Source of the DNA: Hesseltinella vesiculosa
Lineage: Eukaryota; Mucoromycota; Mucoromycetes; Mucorales; Cunninghamellaceae
Reading direction: 5' to 3'
DNA length: 64,000 bases
Assembly: GCA_002104935.1 (NCBI GenBank)
Contig: MCGT01000035.1
Location: 186,001-250,000 of the forward strand
Position numbers and translations under genes: made by a program. Position 1 is the first letter of the stretch; each line of letters opens with the position of its first letter. The notes under the pieces were generated by a model. That model had not been told where the DNA came from. It did no database searches and saw only the letters and a list, made by a program, of their open reading frames with translations. Positions 19,262 through 31,254 of this stretch are shown piece by piece.

Positions 19262-19965
19262 TTTCTTAGAAGTATCTTGAATTGAAGTATTGAGATGATG
19301 TTCTTTATTTTCTTCGTCACTCGATCCAGTTTCTTTTATACTTTTTTTTTCTACCCGAGGTTTGTGCTCGTGTGACGAAGTGTGGCGACCCTGGCCTTGG
19401 CTGAACTCCGATCCGACTTGTTTGTCCTACCTCGGCATGCTTGGCATGCTTGGAAAAAAAAATTGTTCTCCACAACTGCGGTGGCATTGAAAATGGACAA
19501 AAAATAAAGTTGACACGCAATGACCATTCAAGCAATCAATTTGACTTGGCCGTGATGACATTTTCCAAGAAGCCATTCGCTTGGCTGCCGCGCCTTTCTT
19601 AGCAAGAGAAAAAAAAACGAGGCACTGCTGGCCAAAAGCGCATATAACATGCTCATGAGATTTATAAAAAAAGTAAACAAGACGAGCGCAATTCTCAACT
19701 TTAGACAAATGCTGACGTGAACATCTTTCTTTCCGTGCAGATCCGGTGAAGAGATTTGTCAAAAACAAAAACTGTGCCAGCTTATAAATTTTTGGCGGAG
19801 TTCAGAGTGGGCGATTTTGGTTTGTCTAGTCTGAGCGTAACCAACTGCCGAGGTTGCGGATCACAAAATTCCAAAAATATATAAAAAGGCTGGCAGGAGG
19901 TGTTTACTTTTTTTATTCGTTATTCACTCATCCACTCAAGAAATCAACTCAGGACATAACAAAAA

Positions 19966-20130
19966 ATGGCTTTGAACAAGATCATGAACAGCTTTGCCAA
20001 GCGCGCTAGCACTTTGTCTGCATCCTCTGCCCCCAAGAAAGACTCTGGCAGTTCCAACCATGGCAAGAAAACACCTGTAGTGCAAGATGCCTTGGTCGGC
20101 AAAGTTCCTTACTTCATCTCTCGCATTTAA
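19966..20130 (+). CDS. Small protein, group C copy 6 (54 aa)
   Basis: Intronless, 54 aa, APKKDSG form; TATATAAA 19878-19885. Third consecutive plus-strand C gene after 16616 and 18301, spaced 1685 and 1665 bp, showing tandem C-A unit duplication. Mirror of 12471. Confidence 0.78.
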   Translation: MALNKIMNSFAKRASTLSASSAPKKDSGSSNHGKKTPVVQDALVGKVPYFISRI

Positions 20131-20775
20131 TTTTGTTGCCTCGTTGCAAACAGATCACCACATGCATTCATACCACTGCATGCATTCCATACCATCATAA
20201 CAATCATGACTGCATCAATCATCTCATTCATTGCATTTAAATAAATTCAATGTCATTAATTCTATACGTGAAAAATCGAGAGGTGCTTCTTATTAAATGA
20301 TTCAAAATTAAATGAGAGCAGACCGGAGATTCAATCATATTTGCCCATCAAAGCTATTTGTTCAGAGACAAGCGTCTTTGGTTTGCGCGTAAACGCCACC
20401 ATGACATGTCTCCCTTGCTGTCAAGAATAGCAGACAACTGATGAATATTGAGGTGTTTCAATAGATATAATATCAAAGTTCCAATATAAGGTGCTACAAT
20501 GCAGAGGAAGGTAGACTTCTCAAAGGCTGCGCTTTCATTTTACTCGGCGTGCTGGAAAATGACAGCATCCATTTTTTGATTTGCCTATACACTCCTTTTT
20601 TTTTTTTAATCAAAATCGTTATTATGAAGTTTATTGTTCATGTCTGTTTGGATTTATGATGGTAAGATGCAATGTCATTAAATTAGGATTGATGATGTGA
20701 TGTGATGTGTGGAGGAGGGTATGTCAGGATGATTTGGCATTGGTGCCGAGATATAGCACTTTGGTTAGAATGAGA

Positions 20776-20940
20776 CTAGTGGAGAGTATGGAGAGGCACA
20801 TGGACTAGCAAAGCAGGTTGCTTGGATGCTTTCTTGACTCGTGTGGAGCTGTCAGAGTCCTTCTTGGTCTTGGTAGAAGAGGCAGAAGAGCCAGAGCCAG
20901 AGCGCTTGGTAAGTCTGTTAACGAAATCGTTCAGAGCCAT
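20776..20940 (-). CDS. Small protein, group A copy 6 (54 aa)
   Basis: Intronless, 54 aa, with the KKASKQ variant shared with its mirror at 11661. TATAAAAG (complement) 21012-21019. Diverges from group B at 21608. Function unknown. Confidence 0.75.
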   Translation of the reverse strand: MALNDFVNRLTKRSGSGSSASSTKTKKDSDSSTRVKKASKQPALLVHVPLHTLH

Positions 20941-21607
20941 TTTCTTAGAAGTATCTTGAATTGAAGTATTGAGATGATGTTCTTTACTTTCTTCGTCACT
21001 CGATCCAGTTTCTTTTATACTTTTTTTTTTTCTACCTGAGGTTTGTGCTCGTGTGACGAAGTGTGGCGACCCTGGCCTTGGCTGAACTCCGATCCGACTT
21101 GTTTGTCCTACCTCGGCATGCTTGGCATGCTTGGAAAAAAAAATTGCTCTCCACAACTGCGGTGGCATTGAAAATGGACAAAAAATAAAGTTGACACGCA
21201 ATGACCATTTAAGCATTCAACTTTGACTTGACCGTGATGACTTTTTCCAAGAAGCCATTCGCTTGGCTGCCGCGCCTTTCTTAGGGAGAAGAACAATGTC
21301 AGCCAGGGCGTCATAGATGATACAAATTAAAAGAAATTGTATGTTTTCCTTATTAATAGCAGCTGATGGCGCTCAAAAGTGTTTGTTTCTGTGTTCATTT
21401 GCTCCAGAGCTTCGTCCCTGAAAAAAAATCGCTAGATGCCAAACGTTTGGCGGAGTCTGAGTTGAGCCAATTTTGCTTGGCTGTGCCGCAGTTGCAACAC
21501 AGTCCAGATTCGTTTAAAAGAGGGGCTTGATCTTCTGGATAAAAAATATAATATATCAAAGTACTCATCTCTTCAATCAATCCAAGACTCTCTTTCCATC
21601 AAACGAA

Positions 21608-21799
21608 ATGGCTTTAAACAAGATCGTCAAAATTTTCTCTAAGCGTATCAGCCCCGAGGCATCTGCTTCCGCTGCCTCTTACAACAGCCCAGATGCCCTA
21701 TCCAAAAAGGGCTCCAAGGAAACCGCTCAAGACAAGCAAATCCCTGATGTACAGGAAGCCATGATCGAGCAAGTGTCCTTCTACATCCAACGCATTTGA
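21608..21799 (+). CDS. Small protein, group B copy 3 (63 aa)
   Basis: Intronless, 63 aa, the unshifted form (SPDALSKKGSKE linker, PDVQEAMIEQVSFYIQRI end). An in-frame ATG at 21527 would add 27 residues through the leader and TATA-like region. The MALN start is preferred because it matches every other member. GGCGGAGT at 21449-21456. Mirror of the shifted copy at 10802. Confidence 0.8.
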   Translation: MALNKIVKIFSKRISPEASASAASYNSPDALSKKGSKETAQDKQIPDVQEAMIEQVSFYIQRI

Positions 21800-23900
21800 T
21801 TTTTTTTTGACTCTCCCGAGCTTCATACAAGCATCCATTCCCAACGTGCTTATTTCATCTCATACCACCAGATCAATCATACCTTTACTAGTACCCTAGT
21901 ACCCTTCATTGATTTCCCATCTTTACATCAATAAATTCAGGTGAATGCAAACCCCGCAATATGTGCGAGAGAGTGCGTGAGCATGTTTTCTTTCTGAAGT
22001 ATTACACTTTGGAAGAGCCAGCGGTTTTTATGTGGAAAACGTGCAGGTTTCCGCAAAAAAAAAAAAAAAATAAGGGTCACAACCGAGATGTTGTGAAATT
22101 GTTTCGCCCCATGCAGTTGAGGCTAACAAATCACCAGGAAACACCTCCCCCTCAATAAAAGCAATCATACCGGTAAATCCAAGGTATAAAATAACGAACG
22201 TTAGAAATCCAGCATTTTGAAGCGTGAAATCCCACGACGTGGAAAGCATGAATTAAGGAATGAGTGAGACGGGGGCTACAACATAGTCGATCCAGCCAAA
22301 ATTTGACTGCCGACATTGCAACTCGCCATATCTCTAATTCTCCACCTTGTGATCCAACACAGCTAATATTTTGCCTAATATCATTGTCCACGATCTATTA
22401 CCATCATGCAAAATTTGACGTCAAGTAGACGCTCCAGGCATCGGCCAGCATTGCTGCATTTACTCCTATCCAGTCAGATTTTAGCAGGGAAGGTATGATT
22501 TTATCGGAGCGTCGGCCAGCAGAAAGTAAGGATAGAAGTCTAGGAGCTTAGCCAAGGACAGTATATATCATATACAAGTGCCATGCAAAATTTGGTGAGG
22601 ATTGATGGAGATTTGATTTTTTGCTTAATTTTCGGGTCCCTGTGTTCTCGACCAAAAATGCCCAGGGGACCCCCAGGGATTTTGAAAAATTCAAAAACCG
22701 TCATAGATCGAGTTTAATCTAACGGATCCAGCTCATAATTTGTTTAACAACAGAAAATGACAAAAGCTAATGATACTGAAAAAATCACATCGATTGAGTA
22801 AGGTTGCCCAGCCAAAGTTTGACGAATCATGATTTACAATCTCCGAATCCCCAGCTAAAAACACGTCAAAAACGAGAAAAACGACGAAAAAAGCGATTCC
22901 AGCGAAAAACCAGGCCATATTCAACCTCCGCCGATCGGCCTCAAATTTGACATTGTGGTTGATGAGCGATGTCCATGGTGAAATCTCAGCCTTGATGACT
23001 TAATGGTGATCTAAAGGGAATTTGGACCTTTGAAATGTTTTGGAGGTGGATGGACTTTAAGCTTCATGAATTAATTTTTTAATATCGAGGCTTACTTTTG
23101 CTGATTCTGATACTAATTACCCTGCGTGCACCGTCTGGGATCGATGGGTGCATTGTGGGGATTGAATATATCAGTACTAATTCTTTTTCTCATTTCAAAA
23201 AAAAAAAGTAAAAGCAAAAGCAAATACTACATACCATTTTCGAATGATTGGATCAGTGTGAAAATTTGTACGGGGACGCAAGTGTGTGAATGATGATGGT
23301 GCTGAAAAAATTGGTGAAGGTTGCCCAGCAAACTTTTGCCATGTTCATTTTGACATCTCTGATTCTCCAACTAAAAAAACGAAAAATGACTATTTTTATC
23401 AGTGGACCGACCCCCAGGCGATCTGATCAAAAATCCCTGTGCAAATTTGCTCAAAATCAATGCATCCCAAATTTTGCATACGAGTAAAAAATGGTGACAA
23501 GTGACCATGGTTGAAATTGCATGTCTCCCAAACAGCATAACTCAGCGCAAAATACTCACAGCTCAAATAGAAAGCCAAGCATGCCTTGGCTTGAGCGACA
23601 TTCGTTCTCACTCCCTGCGATCTTTTTCACGAGAGATAAAACGCCAATGCTAATGGTGCCGTATCTTGATGGTCTGATTTTGTAAAGGGTGTTAACGGGC
23701 TGTATTTCGTAATAAAAAAAAAAACTCTTCCCTTCTCTCACACTCATGGGCGATTATGATTTAAATCATCACTGATGTACCGGTAGCTGAGCTTATTTAT
23801 TGTTATGGATGCAAGTGTAAAAAAGTATGACAGAGTTTTGTGGTATATGTTAAAAAGGATGGCAGAGCTTGGGTCAGAGTATGCTGAAAAATGAGAATAA
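21800..23900. other. Intergenic block: R repeat copy 3 and dispersed modules
   Basis: B-gene 3' flank (AATAAA near 21930), R repeat (about 22000-22650, inverted relative to 2.9 kb), then two plus-oriented dispersed modules (about 22770-22865 and 23260-23375) and the F-gene 3' flank. Part of 22.65-23.5 kb is almost identical to 29.7-30.4 kb but diverged from the mirror at 9.06-9.95 kb. No gene called. Confidence 0.5.
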
Positions 23901-24071
23901 TCACATGCGCCCAATGGAAAAGTAGTGATAGCGAGCCTCTAGGGATTCTTTAACTTGCTTTTTGGACGTGTTGTTGGGTCGAGTGAGATTGTTTGAGTCA
24001 TTCTTGGAAGAAGTGACAATGCTGGAGCTACCATTCTTAGAGAACTTGCTGATGATCTTGATCAATGCCAT
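23901..24071 (-). CDS. Small protein, group F copy 2 (56 aa)
   Basis: Intronless, 56 aa, same product as 8527 (MALIKIISKFSKN start, LEARYHYFSIGRM end). TATAAAAG (complement) 24153-24160. Diverges from group E at 24692. Function unknown. Confidence 0.78.
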   Translation of the reverse strand: MALIKIISKFSKNGSSSIVTSSKNDSNNLTRPNNTSKKQVKESLEARYHYFSIGRM

Positions 24072-24691
24072 TTTTTTTAGAGATTCTTGATTTATTGAAG
24101 TTGAGAGGATGAATTGGGGCGTTTTTTTTTTCAGGAAGAGCTGATCATCTCTCTTTTATATTTGGTGGTTGATACGATCCCGAACCTCGGTGTAACTAGC
24201 CAAATTTGTTATGTCACTTGGACAGCGCCTATTTGTAAGCTGGCACAGCCTACTCACAAGCTTAAGGGATCAGAGTAATTAAATCATGTTTCCTTTGAAT
24301 AAACAGGAGCAAGACGATATTCATAAAATTCCAAATCATCCTTCTTTTTTTTTTAAAAAAAACACCACTCCATCATAAACACTCATCTAAACTAGAACAA
24401 TCATTTTCTTCGATATAGCGGGGTGTTTGACGCTGTTACTGTTGCACTTGGTATGACTTTAGTGCTTTTTAATAACATTGGTATCGAGCATTTTTCTTCG
24501 CGTTTTTTTTTCTTCTACCCCAGATGACAAATGTGAAGGCAAAGAGCCTAGATGACAAATGGAGAATGAATAAAGGTAACACAGGATCATAAAATTGTAA
24601 AACAAGGAAAGTGTATAAAAGGTGGCATACGATTAGCCACGAAAAAAAAAAACATTCCTGCCTCATATTCAAAACACCATCACAAAACAAA

Positions 24692-24850
24692 ATGCCTTTG
24701 AACGCTGTCTCTAACAAGCTTACCAAGGCTGCAGAATCAGCTGTGTCTGGATCCATCAATAAGAACACCAACAAAGCCAAGCAAGTCAATCGACCTGTGG
24801 TGCAAGATGCCTTGGCTGGGCGCGTGTCATACTTTACCCTGCGTGCTTAG
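24692..24850 (+). CDS. Small protein, group E copy 2 (52 aa)
   Basis: Intronless, 52 aa, identical protein to 7748. TATAAAAG 24614-24621. The frame is open from 24611, but that extension overlaps the TATA box, so the MPLN start at 24692 is used. Confidence 0.75.
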   Translation: MPLNAVSNKLTKAAESAVSGSINKNTNKAKQVNRPVVQDALAGRVSYFTLRA

Positions 24851-26173
24851 TCTTTTATTTTAAAGAGGACGTATTGCCTATGGTATCCATTCACATCCCA
24901 CCTTCTTTTACCTGCTCGTATATTTAGATCAAATATACAGTACTTCATCACATCCATTCTTCATCGCATATACATTTTCAATCTAAATAAAGGCCAAAAA
25001 AACTAAGAAAAAAAAACAAGTGGGCGCAAGAGCAGATAGAGCTCTTCCTGGAACTATTGTCTCCCTTCTTTGTGTGTGTGTGTATGCGTGTACGTATGAG
25101 TGTCTATGCACAAGGTTTCTAACCGAAGCAATTGGTTATGCTACTGAATGCTTTGGTTGTGAAGTGAAAAGTGTTGGCAAGACCAAAAAAGGAATGGCTC
25201 TGCTTCACTAGCATAATTCTATTGGCCCAATCCTTCCGGCATTTCGGCCGCCGCAGTTGCCGAAAACATCCGAATTAGATTGCGGAAGTCACGTGACTTT
25301 TACTTTTATGTTACGGCCATACGACGTTGAAAAATCCAGATCCCGTTCGATCTCTGCAGATAAGCAGCGTACGGCTTGGTTAGTACTGCGGTGAGAGATC
25401 ACGCGGGAATACCGAGTGCCGTAATTGTTCATTCTTTTGCTTTGCTCAAAGCCATCACTTTTTTTTTTTTTTGTCAATTTGGTACAACATAAGGCGAGTT
25501 TCTCAAGCCAAAGATGGTCTTGACCTTCGCACCAGATCAAAATACGTTCTGCAGATCGCGCCAATAGCAGCCCCAAATGTTTGTTTTAGTATTCTTGATT
25601 GTCAGAATTTGATTCAGGGAGCAAACGTGTACCAAAGAAATACTCAAAAGAATCATCAAACCCCCGATTGCCATCCGTTCACATCAAATTTTGTACAAAG
25701 GTAGCACATGATCAGAGATGTTTGCGTGCGTTTTATTGAGATGACGTTGTCCAAAGAATGTGTATGTAAAGGCAAGCTGATGATATGTTGTAGGAATAGC
25801 TGCCGAGGCAGAGTGGTATCAAAAAAAAAAAAAAAGCTTGGAGCGTGAAATAGGAGACGCGACCAACTAAAGCGTCCTTGAAACAAGCTGATGACCACCA
25901 GATTCGCTTTGATGTCTCGCTTAGCGCGTTAAAAAAATTACATTAGCTTCCTTCTTTTTCCAAGTCAAGCAAATGAGCCGCGTCACTGTCGTCTATGCTT
26001 ATTTCATGCGTTCAAAAATAAAATAATGATGATATTTATCTATACAATGTGGTTTGGGTGTATAAATGCAATGCTATGAACAAAAGAGATGTGCCTGTGT
26101 ATGGCTGAGTGTATGAGAGGGTGATGAGCCTGCCAAACAGACCGAGATTGGAGACGTCAAGAGGGTGAAGACA
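24851..26173. other. Intergenic DNA in the right arm with a truncated G-like gene
   Basis: Mirror of about 6425-7747. It includes the GT-rich run near 25072-25090, a poly-T run near 25458-25472 and the minus-strand remnant at 25835-25879. No intact gene seen. Confidence 0.45.
25835..25879 (-). pseudogene. C-terminal remnant of a group G-like gene (mirror)
   Basis: Mirror of 6719-6763: 15 codons KDALVGRVSYFTLQA followed by a poly-A/T run instead of a stop, with no N-terminal part. Both arms carry the same truncation, so it arose before the arm duplication or was homogenised afterwards. Confidence 0.75.
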
Positions 26174-26332
26174 TTAAATGCGGAGGATGAAATAAGAAAC
26201 TTGACCGATCATGGCATCTTGGACCTCTGGGCGCTTCAGAGCATTCTTTGAAGAGCTTTTCTTGGATGAAGAGGCAGCAGACAAAGTGCTGGCACGCTTG
26301 GAGGACTTGTTAAAGATCTTGATCAAAGCCAT
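26174..26332 (-). CDS. Small protein, group D copy 3 (52 aa)
   Basis: Intronless, 52 aa, as 6266. The TATA element is the normal TATAAAAG (complement, 26409-26416), unlike the 15747 copy. Diverges from group C at 27045. Confidence 0.78.
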   Translation of the reverse strand: MALIKIFNKSSKRASTLSAASSSKKSSSKNALKRPEVQDAMIGQVSYFILRI

Positions 26333-27044
26333 TTTTGATATCTGAGGGTATTGATGTGAGTTCTTGAGATGATTGAGTTGAAGAATTTTTTTTTTTCGAT
26401 CGGATGTTCTTTTATATCACTCGGCCCATGTATATTTTTGGAATTTGCTTTCGTGTCACCCGAGTTGCGGTGGCCCTGGCTGGTTTCCGCCAATGAGAAT
26501 TGCATTTGTCAGATTTAGCTCCGATCCGAGTTTTGCCTCACCTGCGGCATGCTTGGGTGAAAAAAGAACCGTGCGGAAGCAACGCCAATGAACAAAAACA
26601 ACGCAGCCCATGCTCAAACAGAATGGTATCAAGGGGGAATTTTCCGGGCAATACTAGCACTTTCGAATATGACCTTATCTGTCCATGAGTCCGACCTGTG
26701 ATGTGAAAATTAGAAACCCCAAAGACAGTGTTCGTTTCGCTTTTCCAATCCAAATCCATGAAGGCTTGCAGATGCGAGATTGGTAACATTGAGAATACGC
26801 GTAAACACGTTGACTTGTTTTTAATGCTGATTCAGTCCCTGAAAAAAAAATTCTGCCAGCTTATAAATTTTTGGCGGAGTTCAGAGTGAGCGATTTCGGC
26901 TTGTCTTGTCTGAGCGTAACCAACTGCCGAGGTCGCGGATCACAAAATTCCAAAAATATATAAAAAGGCTGGCAGGAGGTGTTTACTTTTTTTATTCGTT
27001 ATTCACTCATCCACTCAAGAAATCAACTCAGGACATAACAAAAA

Positions 27045-27209
27045 ATGGCTTTGAACAAGATCATGAACAGCTTTGCCAAGCGCGCTAGCACTTTGTCTGC
27101 ATCCTCTGCCCCCAAGAAAGACTCTGGCAGTTCCAACCATGGCAAGAAAACGCCTGTAGTGCAAGATGCCTTGGTCGGCAAAGTTCCTTACTTCATCTCT
27201 CGCATTTAA
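27045..27209 (+). CDS. Small protein, group C copy 7 (54 aa)
   Basis: Intronless, 54 aa, mirror of 5389. TATATAAA 26957-26964 with the upstream GGCGGAGT and CCG-N6-CGG elements kept. Convergent with group A at 27841. Confidence 0.78.
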   Translation: MALNKIMNSFAKRASTLSASSAPKKDSGSSNHGKKTPVVQDALVGKVPYFISRI

Positions 27210-27840
27210 TTTTTTTGCCTCGTCGCAAACAGATCACCACATGCATTCATTCCATACCATCATAACAATCATGACTGCATCAATCATCTCATTCATTGCA
27301 TTTAAATAAATCAATGTCATTAATTCTATACATGAAAAACCGAGAGGTGCTTCTTATTATATGATTCAAAATTAAATGAGAGCAGACCGGAGATTCAATC
27401 ATATTTGCCCATCAAAGCCAATTTTTTCAGAGACAAGCGCCTTTGGTTTGCGCGTAAACGCCACCATGACATGTCTCCCTTGCTGTCAAGAATAGCAGAC
27501 AACTGATGGATGTTGAGGTGTTTCAATGGATATAATATCAAAGTTCCAATATAAGGTGCTACAATGCAGAGGAAGGTAGACTTCTCAAAGGCTGCGCTTT
27601 CATTTTACTCGGCGTGCTGGAAAATGACAGCATCCATTTTTTGATTTGCCTATACACTCCTTTTTTTTTTTTAATCAAAATCGTTATTATAAAGTTTATT
27701 GTTCATGTCTGTTTGGATTTATGATGGTAAGATGCAATGTCATTAAATTAGCATTGATGATGTGATGTGATGCGTGGGGGAGGGTATGTCAGGATATCTT
27801 GGCATTGGTACCGAGATGTAGCACGTTGGTCAGAATGAGA

Positions 27841-28005
27841 CTAGTGGAGAGTATGGAGAGGCACATGGACTAGCAAAGCAGGTTGCTTGGATGTCTTCTT
27901 GACTCGTGTGGAGCTGTCAGAGTCCTTCTTGGTCTTGGTAGAAGAGGCAGAAGAGCCAGAGCCAGAGCGCTTGGTAAGTCTGTTAACGAAATCGTTCAGA
28001 GCCAT
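27841..28005 (-). CDS. Small protein, group A copy 7 (54 aa)
   Basis: Intronless, 54 aa, KKTSKQ form. Mirror of 4610 by position but lacking its two substitutions, so the arms are not identical here. TATAAAAG (complement) 28077-28084. Diverges from group B at 28673. Confidence 0.75.
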   Translation of the reverse strand: MALNDFVNRLTKRSGSGSSASSTKTKKDSDSSTRVKKTSKQPALLVHVPLHTLH

Positions 28006-28672
28006 TTTCTTAGAAGTATCTTGAATTGAAGTATTGAGATGATGTTCTTTACTTTCTTCGTCACTCGATCCAGTTTCTTTTATACTTTTTTTTTTTCTAC
28101 CTGAGGTTTGTGCTCGTGTGACGAAGTGTGGCGACCCTGGCCTTGGCTGAACTCCGATCCGACTTGTTTGTCCTACCTCGGCATGCTTGGCATGCTTGGA
28201 AAAAAAAATTGTTCTCCACAACTGCGGTGGCATTGAAAATGGACAAAAAATAAAGTTGACATGCAATGACCATTTAAGCATTCAACTTTGACTTGGCCGT
28301 GATGACTTTTTCCAAGAAGCCATTCGCTTGGCTGCCGCGCCTTTCTTAGGGAGAAGAACAATGTCAGCCAGGGCGTCATAGATGATACAAATTAAAAGAA
28401 ATTGTATGTTTTCCTTATTAATAGCAGCTGATGGCGCTCAAAAGTGTTTGTTTCTGTGTTCATTTGCTCCAGAGCTTCGTCCCTGAAAAAAAATCGCTAG
28501 ATGCCAAACGTTTGGCGGAGTCTGAGTTGAGCCAATTTTGCTTGGCTGTGCCGCAGTTGCAACACAGTCCAGATTCGTTTAAAAGAGGGGCTTGATCTTC
28601 TGGATAAAAAATATAATATATCAAAGTACTCATCTCTTCAATCAATCCAAGACTCTCTTTCCATCAAACGAA

Positions 28673-28864
28673 ATGGCTTTAAACAAGATCGTCAAAATTT
28701 TCTCTAAGCGTATCAGCCCCGAGGCATCTGCTTCCGCTGCCTCTTACAACAGCCCAGATGCCCTATCCAAAAAGGGCTCCAAGGAAACCGCTCAAGACAA
28801 GCAAATCCCTGATGTACAGGAAGCCATGATCGAGCAAGTGTCCTTCTACATCCAACGCATTTGA
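28673..28864 (+). CDS. Small protein, group B copy 4 (63 aa)
   Basis: Intronless, 63 aa, identical protein to 3735 and 21608. MALN start chosen over the in-frame upstream ATG at 28592. It is the outermost gene of the right arm. Confidence 0.8.
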   Translation: MALNKIVKIFSKRISPEASASAASYNSPDALSKKGSKETAQDKQIPDVQEAMIEQVSFYIQRI

Positions 28865-31254
28865 TTTTTTTTTGACTCTCCCGAGCTTCATACAAGCATC
28901 CATTCCCAACGTGCTTATTTCATCTCATACCACCAGATCAATCATACCTTTACTAGTACCCTAGTACCCTTCATTGATTTCCCATCTTTACATCAATAAA
29001 TTCAGGTGAATGCATACCCTGCAATATGTGCGAGAGAGTGAGTGAGCAGGTTTTCTTTCTGAAGTATTACACCTTGGAAGAGCCAGCGGTTTTTATGTGG
29101 AAAACGTGCAGGTTTCCGCAAAAAAAAAAAAAAAAATAAGGGTCACAAGAGAGATGTTGTGCAACTGTTTGAACCATGCAGTTGAGGCTAGCAAAATCAC
29201 CAGGAAACGCCTCCCCCTCAATAAAAGCATTCATACCGGTAAATCCAAGGTATAAAATAACGAACGTTAGAAATCCAGCATTTTGAAGCGTGAAATCCCA
29301 CGACGTCAACAGAGTCGATCCAGCCAAAATTTGACTGCCGACACTGCAACTCGCCATATCTCTAATTCTCCACCTTGTGATCCAACACAGCTAATATTTT
29401 GCCTAATATCATTGTCCACGATCTATTACCATCATGCAAAATTTGACATCAAGTAGACGCTCCAGGCATCGGTCAGTATTGCTGCATTTACTCCTATCCA
29501 GTCAGATATTAGCAGGGAAGGTATGATTTTATCGGAGCGTAGGCCAGCATAAAGTAAGGATAGAAGTCTAGGAGCTTAGCCAAAGACAGGATATATCATA
29601 TACAAGTGCCATGCAAAATTTGGTGAGGATTGATGGAGATTTGATTTTTTGCTTAATTTTCGGGTCCCTGTGTTCTCGACCAAAAATGCCCAGGGACCGC
29701 CAGGGATTTTGAAAATTCAAAAACCGTCATAGATCGAGGTTAATCTAACAGATCCAGCTCATAATTTGTTTAACTACAGAAAATGACAAAAGCTAATGAT
29801 ACTGAAAAAATCACATCGATTGAGTAAGGTTGCCCAGCCAAAGTTTGACGAATCATGATTTACAATCTCCGAATCCCCAGCTAAAAACACGTCAAAACGA
29901 GAAAAACGACGAAAAAAGCGATTCCAGCGAAAAACCAGGCCATATTCAACCTCCGCCGATCGGCCTCAAATTTGACATTGTGGTTGATGAGCGATGTCCA
30001 TGGTGAAATCTCAGCCTTGATAACTTAATGGTGATCTAAAGGGAATTTGGACCTTTGAAATGTTTTGGAGGTGGATGGACTTTAAGCTTCATGAATTGAT
30101 TTTTAATATCGAGGCTTGCTTTTGCTGATTCTGATGCTAATTACCCTGCGTGCACCGTCTGGAATCGATGGGTGCATTGTGGGGATCGAATATATCAGTA
30201 CTAATTCTTTTTCTCATTTCAAAAAAAAAAAGCAAAAGCAAATACTACATACCATTTTTGAGTGATTGGATCATTGAGAAATTTTGCACGGAGCCTAAGT
30301 GTGTGATAGATGACAATGCTGAAAAAATCAGGTCGATGGTGAAGGTTGCCCAGCCAATTTGTTATCAGTTTTGTTATGATGCGTCAGAGTCTCCAGCTAA
30401 ACAAATGTAAAAAACAGAATATCCCCAGGGGACCCAAGGCGATTCTGATAGAAAATCACTGTGCAAGATTGGTCTAGCCAATTCATCAAAATTGTAAACT
30501 ATTTTTTTGCAAAAATATCCCAGTGGGCAGCTTGTGGGCCGGTCGGAGTTGGTGGTTTGCACCTAGAGGGCAGCAGTGGCTCGGATCAAAATGGGATTTG
30601 ACATGGGTGCAAGATGATATGAAGAGATAGATACTAAAATTTCATACTAAAAGCACAAACATGTCAGGGTCACCAGCCAAAAAAAAACAAACTGGGAGTT
30701 GAGCTCACAAACGGAAAAACGATTTTCATTGGTTGATTCATCTTTTTTTTTTTTTGGAATTCTTCGTTTTCCTGGCTTCCATTTTTATTCAGGTTCGTGT
30801 CCTTGTGTTACCTGTGAAAGTGCCATTGGCTCTAGGATCTACCCCGATATTGACTATCCCTGGAATTTGCTTGGCACCATGGAATCTTTCTTTGATGCTA
30901 ATCATCAAAAAATATCTCATCTTGGGAGTAGCTTTATCGTTTGGTACATTCCTCATTGAAGAAAATACGTCCGAGGAAGCGGACATGTGCAAGTCTATTT
31001 TTACTATTACGCTGCTTGCACTTTTTTTCTGTCACCGTGAATGCATTGTGACCCTTATTCCTGGATCCACTGCGCCAGCTGATAATGCTTGGCGGAGTCT
31101 GAGATGCGGTGTTTCCGCTTGGCTAGAGTGTCGCAGTACTGCCCAGACTTGGTTAGAGGGGTTTTCGTCATTGTATAAAAGATAATGTGCTAAAACGAGA
31201 TTCCAGAAAAAAATAATTTCAATCCATTTACAAGTCCAGAATTTGAAAGCAATT
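28865..31254. other. Arm end: R repeat copy 4, dispersed modules, promoter of the 31255 gene
   Basis: B 3' flank, R repeat (about 29040-29690), dispersed modules at about 29790-29890 and 30280-30410, then unique DNA. Upstream of the next gene are GGCGGAGT at 31091-31098, CGCAGTACTGCCCAG near 31131 and TATAAAAG at 31174-31181. A 150-codon plus-strand frame at 30733-31185 covers this promoter and looks spurious. Confidence 0.5.

Larger units (their letters stand above)
18296..29670. repeat. Right arm of large inverted repeat
   Basis: Reverse complement of the left arm. Order from the inner end: C+, A-, C+, A-, B+, R repeat and modules, F-, E+, truncated G-like, D-, C+, A-, B+, R repeat. The block 19.9-23.5 kb is also repeated in the same orientation at 27.0-30.4 kb with an offset of about 7065 bp, so the arm itself contains a tandem duplication. 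The DNA beyond 29670 (to about 30410) still matches 22.65-23.4 kb as part of that tandem copy. Confidence 0.85.

Noticed and set aside
2930..29670. Transposon or LTR element as the cause of the repeats
   Set aside because: No transposase, integrase or reverse transcriptase frame and no clear terminal repeats or target duplications are visible.
30733..31185. 150-codon plus-strand frame with hydrophobic runs
   Set aside because: It covers the GGCGGAGT and TATA region of the 31255 gene and starts in a poly-T tract; hydrophobicity comes from T-rich DNA.
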